Source: an uncultured Phycisphaerae bacterium
Lineage (GTDB): Bacteria; Planctomycetota; Phycisphaerae; UBA1845; Fen-1342
NCBI GenBank assembly: GCA_937928595.1
Contig: CALGJV010000009.1
Span: forward strand, 62,001 to 126,000
DNA length: 64,000 bases
Reading direction: 5' to 3'
The notes under the pieces were generated by a model. The model saw only the letters and a list, made by a program, of their open reading frames with translations. It had not been told where the DNA came from and made no database searches. Position 1 is the first letter of the stretch. Every line of letters starts with the position of its first letter. The position numbers and the translations under genes were made by a program. Shown one piece after another: positions 25,666-34,784 of this stretch.

Positions 25666-27942
25666 ATGTTGCACCGCCACCCCCCTCTCAGCCACACGCT
25701 GTTCGTGGCCGCCTTGCTGCTCAGCGCCGCGCGCGTCGGCGCCCAGGTCCAGCACGGCATCCTGGACGTTGTCGAGAATGACAACGGCAACACGCCGGCG
25801 TCGGTAACGGTCACCCGCGTCGGCGGCTTCGGCCCCTGGGTCACCGTGATCGACGCCGGGGGCGATCAGACCAACCGCGGCGATTACGTCGTCGATTTTC
25901 TGACCGGCAATGACCAGAACCTCGGCGTGCTGATCGTCGGTCCGTACAACGACGCACGCTCCGAGCCGAACGTCACGCCCAGCCCCTACTACGCGACCGT
26001 CTCCCACGCCCGCACCACCAGCGGCACGAACCGCTATTACGTCGCGGTGCACAGCTCTCCCGGCGGCGTGGAGGTCAACTACAACGCCACTCTGGCCTAC
26101 TTCCCGATCGCCGACGGCTGGAAGACGGGCGGCTTCTACAACAGCACCAACGGCGGCACCATCACGCTGCTGGTGGCGCCCGCGGAGATCGCCCTCTCGA
26201 ACCCCTTCGATCCGAACCTCCCCAACTACCCCAGCGTGCTGATCGACAACGCCAACGGCGTGTTCGACCTGCGGCTCGCGAACATCAACATGAACCGCGA
26301 CGGCGTGCTGCTCGTGTGCAGCGGCAAGAATGAGGACAACTACGCTCTGGTCGGCGTGCGCCCCAACGGCAACGGCGTCATCGTCAACCGCGACAACGGC
26401 GCCGACGGCAGCACGACCGAGCAGGATCCGGCCGCGTTCGTCTTCATCCCGGAAGGCACGCCCGGGGTCACCATGGGGCGGATCACCGCCACCGGTCGCG
26501 TCCTGCTGAAGCAGGGCGACGTCACCGTGCAGATGATCGGCCAGCCGACCACCAACGGCACCTTCCGGCTGACGATCGCCGGGGAGAGCCCGAGCACCGG
26601 CACGCTCCTCGCCTGCCCGTACAGCGAACTGTCCGGCGCGACCGTCGACAACGCCGTTTTCGTCGCGCCCGACGGCGACGGCTGGATCCTCACCACCCGC
26701 GACCTGCCCGGCATGTCCCTGCAGGACCTCAGCTCCGGGGACATCTTCTGCCACTTCGCGTTCTTCAAGAGCGGCGTGCCGATCTACCCCGTCGAGCCGC
26801 CGCGGGCCTACGTGCCGCGCCTCGACGACATCGTCAGCGCGCGCTTCGCCGTGACCGAGTACGCGCCCGGCAACACCAACGGCGACATGCGCGCCGACAA
26901 AACCATCGGCAGCACCGCCCTCGACGTCTTCGGTGACAATCTCGGCGACGTCGGCATCGCCTGGCTCGGCGCCCGCCCCCTGGCCTACTCCGACAACAGC
27001 CTCGACGCGGCCGAGGGCGTCTGGCTGGGCAACTGCACGCAGTTCATCCGCGACAACTCGGCCTCCGGCGGCGCCGGCGGCTGGGGCACGCTCTCCTTCG
27101 ACAACGGCGTCGCCCGCACGCATGCCGCCTCCCCCTTCAACGTCGAGCTGAACATCGACTTCGCCCTCGCGTTCTTCCCGGCCGCCTTCGGCCTCCAGCA
27201 GGATGCCGACGTGCAGGTGCTCACCGGCTCCCAGAGCGTCGTCACCGTGGCCGGCAACGCCGCCACCGACGGCGTGTGCCTGGCCATCAACTGGGACAAC
27301 AACAACCGCGTCGTGTCCACGCGGCCCGAGGGCAACACGTACATCGTCGAATGCTGGAACGGCAATGACGGCCAGCCTTCGTCCGACTGGGACTACGGCT
27401 ACGTGTACATCCCCTACAACCGGCCGGAGGGCTTCATCGCCGGGCAGATCGCCGCGGACGCCACCATCCTGAGCGGCACCGGCGGCTTCACGGTCGGCTT
27501 GGGCACCGATGACCTCGGCTTCGACGTCATCACGCTCGCGATCGCCGGCGTCAACGCCGCCACCGACGGCGTCCTGCTGGTCACGCCCACCGGCCCCTAC
27601 GCGATGAGCTGGGAGCCGGGTCCCGGCGGCGTCTTCGAAGTCGCCGGCATGGACCTGACCACCTTTACCGCGGGTCGCGCCGCGTTTTCGTTCGCCTGGG
27701 TGCCGTTCGACCGCTCGCCGAATCCGCCGGCCGCCTACTGCCGCGGCGACGTCGATTGCTCCGGCATCGTCGACTTCGATGACATCGACCCGCTCGTCGC
27801 CCGCATCGGCTGCCCCAGCGCCGACGCCGAAGGCTGCGGCACCGGCTGCCCGTGGCAGAACGCCGATATCGACGAGGACGGCGACGTCGACTTCGACGAC
27901 ATCGACCTCTTCGTCGCGCGGCTCGGCACGAGCTGCTCCTAG
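25666..27942 (+). CDS. Secreted beta-repeat protein with C-terminal dockerin-type module
   Basis: 758 residues from ATG 25666, which has CGGAGGAG ten bases upstream; the ATG at 25642 would overlap that site. Signal peptide LFVAALLLSAARVGAQ. The body holds divergent units that share 'DGVLLV' or 'DGVCLAI' strands, a 'V.V(R/S)P.GN' strand and 'FVFIPEGTPGVTMGRI' or 'YVYIPYNRPEGFIAGQI' ends, so it is an internal repeat of about 200 residues. The last 70 residues contain paired Ca-binding loops (GDVDCSGIVDFDDIDPL, NADIDEDGDVDFDDIDLF). No catalytic motif is recognised. The protein is extracellular and possibly structural or attached through the dockerin. It follows the prepilin-like gene on the same strand. 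Confidence 0.8.
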   Translation: MLHRHPPLSHTLFVAALLLSAARVGAQVQHGILDVVENDNGNTPASVTVTRVGGFGPWVTVIDAGGDQTNRGDYVVDFLTGNDQNLGVLIVGPYNDARSEPNVTPSPYYATVSHARTTSGTNRYYVAVHSSPGGVEVNYNATLAYFPIADGWKTGGFYNSTNGGTITLLVAPAEIALSNPFDPNLPNYPSVLIDNANGVFDLRLANINMNRDGVLLVCSGKNEDNYALVGVRPNGNGVIVNRDNGADGSTTEQDPAAFVFIPEGTPGVTMGRITATGRVLLKQGDVTVQMIGQPTTNGTFRLTIAGESPSTGTLLACPYSELSGATVDNAVFVAPDGDGWILTTRDLPGMSLQDLSSGDIFCHFAFFKSGVPIYPVEPPRAYVPRLDDIVSARFAVTEYAPGNTNGDMRADKTIGSTALDVFGDNLGDVGIAWLGARPLAYSDNSLDAAEGVWLGNCTQFIRDNSASGGAGGWGTLSFDNGVARTHAASPFNVELNIDFALAFFPAAFGLQQDADVQVLTGSQSVVTVAGNAATDGVCLAINWDNNNRVVSTRPEGNTYIVECWNGNDGQPSSDWDYGYVYIPYNRPEGFIAGQIAADATILSGTGGFTVGLGTDDLGFDVITLAIAGVNAATDGVLLVTPTGPYAMSWEPGPGGVFEVAGMDLTTFTAGRAAFSFAWVPFDRSPNPPAAYCRGDVDCSGIVDFDDIDPLVARIGCPSADAEGCGTGCPWQNADIDEDGDVDFDDIDLFVARLGTSCS

Positions 27943-27966
27943 GTCCGGCCCCGCGGCCGGCGGGAA

Positions 27967-28001
27967 ACGCGGGTTGACGGCCACGCGTCGCCAACCCGCG
28001 T
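27967..28001 (+). terminator. Hairpin after the dockerin protein gene
   Basis: A perfect 10-bp stem ACGCGGGTTG / CAACCCGCGT with a 15-base loop, 24 bases after the stop at 27942. There is no T run after it, so termination would be Rho-aided or the hairpin protects the 3' end. Confidence 0.45.
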
Positions 28002-28113
28002 CTCCGGCAACGCCGGGCGACCACGCGCCTGGGTTCCGGCATCACCTTTGATGGAATCAAGAAACACTCGCGCCGCGCGCGTGGCCCGCGCGGCGTCGGC
28101 CAACCGGATCACC

Positions 28114-30174
28114 ATGACCAAACCAAGCGTTGCGTTCGCCATCTGCGCCGTCGCCGCCGCCCTCGGACCGATCCTTCTGGCGCCCGTCCGGGCCCAGACA
28201 CCGACCACCGCACCGGCCGAGACGCGGCCCGACAACATCGGCCACCGCCGCCACCTCCACGCTCACAACCCGCCGCTTCCGCGCAGCCGCGAAGCGGCCC
28301 GGTTTACGACCTCCCGGGAGGCACCGGCGCACCCGCTCCCGGCCGAGGACAACGCCTTCACGTTCGTCGTCTTCGGCGACCGGACGACCGGTCCGGCCAA
28401 CGGTCTGGCGGTCCTGGCCGATGCGGTCCGTGACACCAACCTGCTCGAGCCCGACTTCGTCATGACGGTTGGGGATCTCGTGCAGGGTTACAACACGGAG
28501 CCGGACTGGCTCGCGCAGATGCGCGAATACAAGGAGGTGATGGACCGGCTGGTCTGCCCCTGGTTCCCGGTGGCCGGCAACCACGACGTCTACTGGCGCG
28601 GCCCGGCCGGAGTCGAAGCGCCGCGCGGCGGCAATCAGGTCCTCTTCGAGCGGCACTTCGGCCCGCTCTGGTATGCGTTCCGGCATAAAAACTGCTGGTT
28701 CATCGCGTTGTACGGCGACGAGGGCCATCCCGAGACCGGCGAACAGGCGTTCAACAAGCCGGACTGCCAGAAAATGAGCCCCGCTCAGTTCGACTGGCTC
28801 CGCGAAACGCTCCACCAAGCCCGCGACGCCGACCACGTCTTCGTGTTTCTCCACCACCCGCGCTGGCTGAAAGGCGGCTACGGCGACGACTGGGACCGCG
28901 TGCATGAGCTGCTCCGGTCGGCCGGGAACGTGACCGCCGTCTTCGCCGGACACATCCACTACATGCGCTCCGACGGCCCCCGTGACGGCATCGAATACGT
29001 GACTTTGGCCACAACCGGCGGCACCCAGGAGGGCATCGTCCCGGCGGCCGGCTACCGGCACCACTTCCACGTGGTGACCGTCCGCAACGGGCGCGTCGCG
29101 CTGGCCTGCGTGCCGGTCGGGACGCTCATGGATGTGCGGGAGATCACCGGCGCGCTGAGCGAAGACTGCACCCGGCTGGCACGCCTCTCCCCGCGGCTGT
29201 CCGAGCCGCTGGATGTGCTCGAAAACGGCGCGGTGGACGGCACCCTCGTCGTGAGCGTCGCGAACCCCGCCCGGCGCGCCGTCGAGGTCGCCCTCAGCGC
29301 CCGATCCGACGAGAGCCGCTGGGCGTTCACGATCGCCCCGCGCTCCCGGACCCTTGAGCCGGGTCAGACGCAGGAGTTCCAGATCACCGTCCGCCGTCAG
29401 GCCGGGGCGCTGGACGATACCTGGCGGGACGCTCAACTGCTGCTCGACATGACCTATCTCGGCGCGGGAGCCCGCTATCCGATCCCGACGCGCACGTTCG
29501 ACGTCCCGCTGAGCTTCGCGCGGGTTCGCCCGCCGCCCCCCGCCCGTGAACACGCCCTGAACCTCAGCGGCCAGGACCAGTGTCTCCAGGTCCGCTCCGA
29601 CCGATTGCCGGTCCCCAACGGTCCGCTCACCGTGGAATGCTGGTTCAACGCCCGGGCGTACGGCGAGCGGGTCGGCCTCGTGACCAAGACCGAGAGCTCC
29701 GACTACGGCCTCTTCGTGAGCAACGCGGCACCCTCCTTCTTCATCCACGTCGGCGGCAAATACCTGTCGGTCGGCGGCGAGCGCGGCTCGCTCCAGACGG
29801 GCGTGTGGCACCACATCGCCGGCGTGTACGACGGCCAGGAAGCGCGCCTGTACCTCGATGGAAAGCTCGTGGGCTCCGAACAGCGTCGGGGCAACCGCAA
29901 GACCAACACGCTGCCGCTGACCATCGGTGCGGACGTCACCCGTACCGGCGGCGCGATGTCGTATTTTGACGGTCAGATCGACGCCGTCCGCGTCAGCACG
30001 CGGGCCCGCTACGAGGGCCGGAGCTTCCAGCCCGAGCGGCGCCCCGCCGCCGACGAGGCGACGGTGCTCCTGCTCAACATGGACGGCGCCTTCGGACCGT
30101 GGGTTCTGGACGAGTCCCCCCGCGGCGCAAACGCCCGGCTCGTCGGCGCCCCCCGGATCCAACCCGCCGAGTAA
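28114..30174 (+). CDS. Secreted metallophosphoesterase fused to LamG-type lectin domain
   Basis: 686 residues from ATG 28114, which gives a compact signal peptide (VAFAICAVAAALGPILLAPVRA). In-frame starts at 28051 or 28048 would add an Arg-rich extension and cannot be excluded; no Shine-Dalgarno site helps. The catalytic domain has FGDRTTG, MTVGDLVQG, AGNHDVYW, FLHHPRWL and FAGHIHYM, the complete set of metallophosphoesterase motifs. From about residue 470 comes a concanavalin-like LamG domain (HALNLSGQDQCLQV, LTVECWFNARAYG, WHHIAGVYDGQEARLYLDGKLVG, DGQIDAVRVSTRARY). Fusion to a carbohydrate- or surface-binding domain suggests action on polymer-bound phosphate outside the cell; that is inference. 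Confidence 0.83.
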   Translation: MTKPSVAFAICAVAAALGPILLAPVRAQTPTTAPAETRPDNIGHRRHLHAHNPPLPRSREAARFTTSREAPAHPLPAEDNAFTFVVFGDRTTGPANGLAVLADAVRDTNLLEPDFVMTVGDLVQGYNTEPDWLAQMREYKEVMDRLVCPWFPVAGNHDVYWRGPAGVEAPRGGNQVLFERHFGPLWYAFRHKNCWFIALYGDEGHPETGEQAFNKPDCQKMSPAQFDWLRETLHQARDADHVFVFLHHPRWLKGGYGDDWDRVHELLRSAGNVTAVFAGHIHYMRSDGPRDGIEYVTLATTGGTQEGIVPAAGYRHHFHVVTVRNGRVALACVPVGTLMDVREITGALSEDCTRLARLSPRLSEPLDVLENGAVDGTLVVSVANPARRAVEVALSARSDESRWAFTIAPRSRTLEPGQTQEFQITVRRQAGALDDTWRDAQLLLDMTYLGAGARYPIPTRTFDVPLSFARVRPPPPAREHALNLSGQDQCLQVRSDRLPVPNGPLTVECWFNARAYGERVGLVTKTESSDYGLFVSNAAPSFFIHVGGKYLSVGGERGSLQTGVWHHIAGVYDGQEARLYLDGKLVGSEQRRGNRKTNTLPLTIGADVTRTGGAMSYFDGQIDAVRVSTRARYEGRSFQPERRPAADEATVLLLNMDGAFGPWVLDESPRGANARLVGAPRIQPAE

Positions 30175-30410
30175 CCGTCGCTGCCCGGCGCCCCTCTTGG
30201 TGGCGCCGCGCTCTGCACCGTCCCAAGGCCGTGGAGCGGTTCCGGACCGTCTCCGAATCTTCCCGGGCGCGGTGCCGGGCCGCCCACGGCTTCAAGGTGC
30301 CCGGCTGATCCGCCGATGGCGTAAACTGCGATCCGGCGTTCCCCGCGCGGGCCCCAAAGGGCGGCCCGCCCATCCGCCGCGCCAGACAGCCCACGAAGAG
30401 GAGACAGCCC

Positions 30411-32027
30411 GTGAAAAGAGCCGGCCGAATCGTACTCGTTCTCACCCTTGCGTGCCTCCCTGCCGGATGTCCGCCCGTCCGCGATACCGTGAACCGCAGC
30501 GACGAAGGCGGTGGAGGCGTTGTCAGCGACAGCGTGACGCTCAGCGGGTGCCTGAATCCCGCCGCGGCGACCAAGACGCGGCCGCGGATGCAGTCCGCCA
30601 CGGAAACGTATCCGTACACCATCGTCGCGCAGAGCGATGAGACGGGCGAGGTCTATCGCACGCAAACGGACGCGGCCGGGGAGTTTGAACTGGTCATCCC
30701 GCCCGAGGAAGTGGGCCACAGCTTTGTCGTGACGATCCTGGGGCCGGACGGGCGGGCGGTCGGCCCGGTCGTCGTGGACACGGACTCCACCGGTCACGAG
30801 GGTGTCACGGGCCTGAAGATGACGCGGGCCGCGGACCTGGGCAGCATCGATCTTCCCGAGTACCCGGGCAAGACCCCGGTCACACCGGGTCCGGACAGCG
30901 ATACGGAAGAGCTGGCCGATCCGACCATCGCGACGCGTCTGACGGACGGTGGCGCTCCGCTGGGTGTCGCGTGCGTCGGCAAGGGCGCGGAGGCCGGCAC
31001 GACGGCGACCCGGACCACCGGCGCCGTCGACGCGGACCGGGACGGGCTGATTGATCTGTTCGACGCCGACGACGACGGCGACGGCGTCATGGACGATCTG
31101 GACAAGGGCGACGACTGGACCGGCGTGCCGCGGGACATCCACGTCAGCTTCTTCATGAACCTCAAAGTCGGAGCCGAAGACGCCCCGACGTACTACGCCG
31201 GTACGGGTACCGAAATCGCCGACGCACTCGGACGCCAGACGGTCATCACGTTCGAGGTCATGACCGAACCGCACGCCACCCGCGCCATCACGCGGGCGTA
31301 CCTGCGCGAGACACCCGGCCCGGCGTATCTTTCCGAGGCGACGCTACTCCACGGCGGCCCGTCGGCCACACGGTGGCGGAACACCGGGTACGCGTTCACG
31401 CGCGAATCCGACCGCTTCGATGCGTTCGTCGTTCCGCACACCGTCATGAACGCCGGCGACACGTTCACGCTCGTCGTCGAGTTCGATGACGGCTCGTCGG
31501 TCGAGCTCGCCCGCATGATCAACTACGTTTTCAAGAGCATTCCGGCCCTGGTGCAATACGGCGCGCCGGGCGCGCTGAACCTGTTCGACATCACCGACCC
31601 GGCCGCCAACGGTCGCCCGAATGCGCCCCTGCGGTTCGACGCGAGCGGGGATCTCGTGCTGGTCTTCCGCCCGCCGCCGGACGAGACCGGCGCGCCCATC
31701 ACGGGCACCGCTTACGCGTTCGGGGTGTTCTTCAACGACGCCGACGGACGCCAACTGAACAACGACATCGACTCGGCGGCCACGTGGCCGACCCCGATCC
31801 CGCATTGGGCCGAGCACCAGGGGACCAGCTACCGGCTGACCGCTTCGGATCTCGGCCCGCTGTCCGCGGAAGGCACCTACACCGTCACGCTGCCCGCGGG
31901 TATCTTCGTTGAACAGGTAACTCTCACGGACGGGACCACCGCGCCGGTCGCGTCCTACAAGATCGACATCGCCGCCGAAGTTCCCACGGGCAACGCCGCC
32001 GTCATGCTGACGTTCGCCCGACAGTAG
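30411..32027 (+). CDS. Secreted lipoprotein with thrombospondin-type-3 Ca repeats
   Basis: 538 residues with a GTG start preceded by GAGGAG. The signal peptide ends in lipobox LPAGC, so the protein is lipid-anchored. A carboxypeptidase-regulatory-like beta domain (AQSDETGEVYRTQTDAAGEFELVIP) lies near residues 75-100. A thrombospondin type 3 stretch, VDADRDGLIDLFDADDDGDG, follows near 205-230. The C-terminal half is an unrecognised beta-rich domain. Function unknown; a cell-surface binding protein is likely. A TAAACT box at 30322 could be its -10 element. It lies between the LamG phosphoesterase and the DUF123 gene, all on the same strand but with wide gaps. Confidence 0.72.
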   Translation: MKRAGRIVLVLTLACLPAGCPPVRDTVNRSDEGGGGVVSDSVTLSGCLNPAAATKTRPRMQSATETYPYTIVAQSDETGEVYRTQTDAAGEFELVIPPEEVGHSFVVTILGPDGRAVGPVVVDTDSTGHEGVTGLKMTRAADLGSIDLPEYPGKTPVTPGPDSDTEELADPTIATRLTDGGAPLGVACVGKGAEAGTTATRTTGAVDADRDGLIDLFDADDDGDGVMDDLDKGDDWTGVPRDIHVSFFMNLKVGAEDAPTYYAGTGTEIADALGRQTVITFEVMTEPHATRAITRAYLRETPGPAYLSEATLLHGGPSATRWRNTGYAFTRESDRFDAFVVPHTVMNAGDTFTLVVEFDDGSSVELARMINYVFKSIPALVQYGAPGALNLFDITDPAANGRPNAPLRFDASGDLVLVFRPPPDETGAPITGTAYAFGVFFNDADGRQLNNDIDSAATWPTPIPHWAEHQGTSYRLTASDLGPLSAEGTYTVTLPAGIFVEQVTLTDGTTAPVASYKIDIAAEVPTGNAAVMLTFARQ

Positions 32028-32073
32028 CGGCCCCGCGGGCGGCCCGGCGCGCACGCCGTTGCGGCGAAACCGA

Positions 32074-32079
32074 TAGAAT
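32074..32079 (+). promoter_or_regulatory. -10-like hexamer of a leaderless promoter (DUF123 gene)
   Basis: TAGAAT, then six bases (cgcggc), then the GTG start at 32086. No ribosome-binding site lies between. This is the only leaderless candidate in the window that starts with GTG. Confidence 0.5.
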
Positions 32080-32085
32080 CGCGGC

Positions 32086-32529
32086 GTGGCGACCGCGCGC
32101 GAGAAACCAAGGGCCGTCTTCAGACCGACGCCTGGGGCCTGGCCGGATGCCGGCGTGTATCAGCTCTGGATCGACGTGCGACACCCCGTGCGAGTCCTCG
32201 TCGGAGCCCTGGGCACGGTCCGGTTCGTGGCGGGGACGTATGTCTACACCGGCCGAGCGGCGCGCGGGCTGCGGGCGCGCGTCCGCCGTCACGCCTTCGG
32301 CGCGCGGCACCTCCGCTGGCACATCGATTACCTGCTGGCTCAGCCGGGAGTCCGGGTCAGGAAGGTCGTACTCGCGTCCGAGAACGCGGCCGACGAGTGT
32401 CGCGTCAACCGCCGCGGCGCGGGCCGCTGGATTGCGGTGCCCCGGTTCGGATCCTCGGACTGTCGTGCCGGCTGCCCCGGCCACTTGTGGCAGGCGAAAC
32501 GACGTGCCCGCGGCGTAAGCCGGGGTTGA
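32086..32529 (+). CDS. DUF123 / GIY-YIG-fold protein
   Basis: 147 residues. GVYQLWIDV, FVAGTYVYTGRAARGLRARVRRH, HLRWHIDYLLAQPGVRVRKV and FGSSDCRAGCPGHLWQ follow the DUF123 pattern, a GIY-YIG-related fold often fused to endonuclease III in archaea, and thus perhaps a DNA-processing nuclease. Here it stands alone; a separate endonuclease III gene occurs at 50.8 kb. The GTG start sits six bases after a TAGAAT box and lacks a Shine-Dalgarno site. The conserved Cys pair (C..GC) near the end could bind metal. Biochemical activity is unproven. Confidence 0.78.
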   Translation: MATAREKPRAVFRPTPGAWPDAGVYQLWIDVRHPVRVLVGALGTVRFVAGTYVYTGRAARGLRARVRRHAFGARHLRWHIDYLLAQPGVRVRKVVLASENAADECRVNRRGAGRWIAVPRFGSSDCRAGCPGHLWQAKRRARGVSRG

Positions 32530-32654
32530 AAAGGCTTTCGCCGCTGCGTAGCATGACACATCGCGGCTGGGAGCGCGTCACTTGCCGACCGCAGTCTGCG
32601 TCGGCTCGACGGGGAACTCAGCCCCCTCCACCCAGACGATTCGAGGCGCAGCGC

Positions 32655-34559
32655 ATGAAGACCTTCCGTCCGATCTTCACGGTTCTGGCCGTCGCCGGCG
32701 TGCTTTGCGGGGCGGCACTCGCGGAATCACCCCGAAATCTGCTCTTCTACGGCAACAGCTTCACGCTCGGCGTCGGCTCCACGGAAGCCGAATCCTTCGG
32801 CGGCGTGCCGGAGGTCGTTCGGCAGCTCGCGATCGCGGCCGGCTTCCCGGCGCCGCGCGTCGAGAACGCCGCCGTCAGCGGCCAGAGTCTCGCGTGGCAC
32901 CTGGCCAACAACACGGCGGTCATCACCGACCCCGCGGACTTCGCGGAGGTGCCCGACTTTCAGTGGGACGCCGTCATCCTCCAGGAGTACTCCACCAATC
33001 CGACGCACATCGGCGACCCGCCCGGGTTTCGGACCGACGCCCTGACGCTCTTCGGACTCGTGCGCGGTCATAGCCCCGGCGCTCGGGCCGTGCTGTACGA
33101 GACGTGGGCCCGCGGTCCCGGGCACTCGTTCTACTTCGGCAACCCGCCGCTGTTCCCGGGCGGCCCTGCCCAGATGCAGCAGGAGCTGCGCGCGAACTAC
33201 GAGCTCGCACGTGAGGACCTCGCGGCCGCGTTCGGTGCCGACAGCGTGGCCGTGGCCTCGGTCGGCGACGCGTGGGAGGCGACCGGCTGGGCCGACCTGC
33301 ACGCCGACGACATCTACCATGCCAACACGCGCGGCACGTACCTGGCGGGGCTGGTGCTCTTCGGCACCATCTACGGCCAGCGCACGACGGCGGGCCTGCC
33401 GAAGCTGTTCGCCAGTCTCACGGCCGCGGAGGCGGCGGAGCTCCAGGCGGTCGCCGATCAGTTCCTGCCGCCGGGGCGGCCGTTCGACTATGACGGGGAC
33501 GGCAACGTCGACGCCGGCGATCTGCCCGGCCTCGCGACGTGCCTCGCCGGGCCCGAGCTGCCCTACCCGCCGGGGAGCGGGTGCGGAGTGCTGGACGGCA
33601 ACGGCGACGGCGGCATCGACTTGAGCGACGTCGCACTCATGCAGGCGGCCGCGTATCAGCGTCCGCCGTGGCTGCGGCTGGACGTGTGGGATATGACGTT
33701 CACGGTGTCGCAGGGCGCCGGGACCGAGAGTCAACCGAACACCGTCACGACGAGCGACGGGTCGAGCCCGACGGTACAACTGACGGCTGTGGACCTGCTC
33801 ACGCAAGCGACGCCGACGTGGCTGAGCTTGCCGGCCGTGGTCTCGCCCGCAACGCCGTTCACCGTCGGGGTGGACGTTACGGGGCTCAGTGCGAGCACGT
33901 ACTACGCCCGGGTGACGGCGGCCGCCGCCGGCTACGAAGGGGCCTCGTTCACGGTGACGCTGCACGTGACGCCCGCCGGCGGCAGCCAGACGCTCTTCTT
34001 CGACTTCGGCGACGTGGGGCAGCAGACCCCGGGAAACTACAACAACGTCACGCACCTTCAGGCGCCGATCACCAACGCGATCGACAACAATGGGCTGGCG
34101 ACGGGCATCACGCTGACCGTGACGGACGCGTTCTGGCCGGGCTGGAACCAGAGCGGCATCACCAGCCCGACCGGCGACGCGGCGATCTTCGACGGGCTGG
34201 CCACGCGCGACAGCCTGTTCGGCTGCACGGTGACCTTCGACGGCTATCTCGAGCCCACGGCCGGATTTACGCTCAGCGGCCTGAGCACGACCCCCGGCGT
34301 GACGTACACGTTCACCTTCTTCGCGTCGCGGCTGGGCGTGACGGACAATCGCGAGACGGCCTACACGGTCGCCGGCGCAAACACCGGGGTGGCCTATCTC
34401 GACGCGTCGAACAACGTGGCCAACGTGGCGGTCGTCGCGGGCATCCAGCCGGACGCCGGCGGCCGGATCACGGTCGCACTCAGCCCCGGTCCGAACAACA
34501 ACAACGCCAGCGGGTTCTACTACATCGGCGCGCTGAAGGTCGTCCGCAACGGCCCTTGA
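32655..34559 (+). CDS. Secreted SGNH-hydrolase-like protein with dockerin-like loops
   Basis: 634 residues from ATG 32655. Signal peptide FTVLAVAGVLCGAALAES. Residues 27-270 look like an SGNH/GDSL-type esterase: LLFYGNSFTLGVG holds the catalytic Ser block (GNS), ENAAVSGQSLAWHL the Gly/Asn blocks, and DLHADDIYHANTRGTYLAG the D-x-x-H block (DDIYH). A double Ca loop (DYDGDGNVDAGDLPGL, DGNGDGGIDLSDVAL) lies in the middle near residues 277-330 instead of the C-terminus. The C-terminal 230 residues form a beta-sandwich with DFGDVGQQTPGNYNNVTH and YTFTFFASRLG, like the carbohydrate-associated domains of secreted planctomycete proteins. It probably deacetylates or de-esterifies a polysaccharide outside the cell. 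Confidence 0.78.
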   Translation: MKTFRPIFTVLAVAGVLCGAALAESPRNLLFYGNSFTLGVGSTEAESFGGVPEVVRQLAIAAGFPAPRVENAAVSGQSLAWHLANNTAVITDPADFAEVPDFQWDAVILQEYSTNPTHIGDPPGFRTDALTLFGLVRGHSPGARAVLYETWARGPGHSFYFGNPPLFPGGPAQMQQELRANYELAREDLAAAFGADSVAVASVGDAWEATGWADLHADDIYHANTRGTYLAGLVLFGTIYGQRTTAGLPKLFASLTAAEAAELQAVADQFLPPGRPFDYDGDGNVDAGDLPGLATCLAGPELPYPPGSGCGVLDGNGDGGIDLSDVALMQAAAYQRPPWLRLDVWDMTFTVSQGAGTESQPNTVTTSDGSSPTVQLTAVDLLTQATPTWLSLPAVVSPATPFTVGVDVTGLSASTYYARVTAAAAGYEGASFTVTLHVTPAGGSQTLFFDFGDVGQQTPGNYNNVTHLQAPITNAIDNNGLATGITLTVTDAFWPGWNQSGITSPTGDAAIFDGLATRDSLFGCTVTFDGYLEPTAGFTLSGLSTTPGVTYTFTFFASRLGVTDNRETAYTVAGANTGVAYLDASNNVANVAVVAGIQPDAGGRITVALSPGPNNNNASGFYYIGALKVVRNGP

Positions 34560-34643
34560 GTCCCGGTCGGTTCCACCCCGCGGCGAGTGACGCGCGATTG
34601 CGGACAGCACGCGACGCGCCGCGCTCGTCGTACTCCCGTCCGA

Positions 34644-34717
34644 TGGGCGATACTGGGCTCGAACCAGTGACCTCGTGCATGTCGAGCACGCGCTCTAGCC
34701 AACTGAGCTAATCGCCC
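34644..34717 (-). tRNA. tRNA-Val (anticodon GAC), C33 variant
   Basis: Folds as a complete cloverleaf: acceptor GGGCGAT/ATCGCCC, D stem GCTC/GAGC with loop AGTTGGCTA, anticodon stem CGTGC/GCACG, loop TCGACAT, variable AGGTC, T stem ACTGG/CCAGT and T loop TTCGAGC. The anticodon GAC reads GUC and GUU. Position 33, almost always U, is C here. The discriminator base is A and CCA is not encoded. All stems are perfect, so it is not an obvious pseudogene. Confidence 0.93.
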
Positions 34718-34755
34718 GCGCGCAGCCCGGGAAGCAGCCCAGACCGCAGTCCATC

Positions 34756-34784
34756 ATGGTGTCGCGCGCGGCGAGGCGTGTCAA
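34756..34784 (-). promoter_or_regulatory. Possible tRNA-Val promoter
   Basis: Perfect TTGACA on the minus strand (34779-34784), then 17 bases, then CACCAT, a poor -10. The transcript would begin about 30 bases before the mature tRNA. Tentative. Confidence 0.33.

Noticed and set aside
24601-27984. 1127-codon open frame on the minus strand
   Set aside because: Antisense to the prepilin-like and 25.7-kb secreted protein genes, which have leaders, signal peptides and domain motifs; the antisense product has none.
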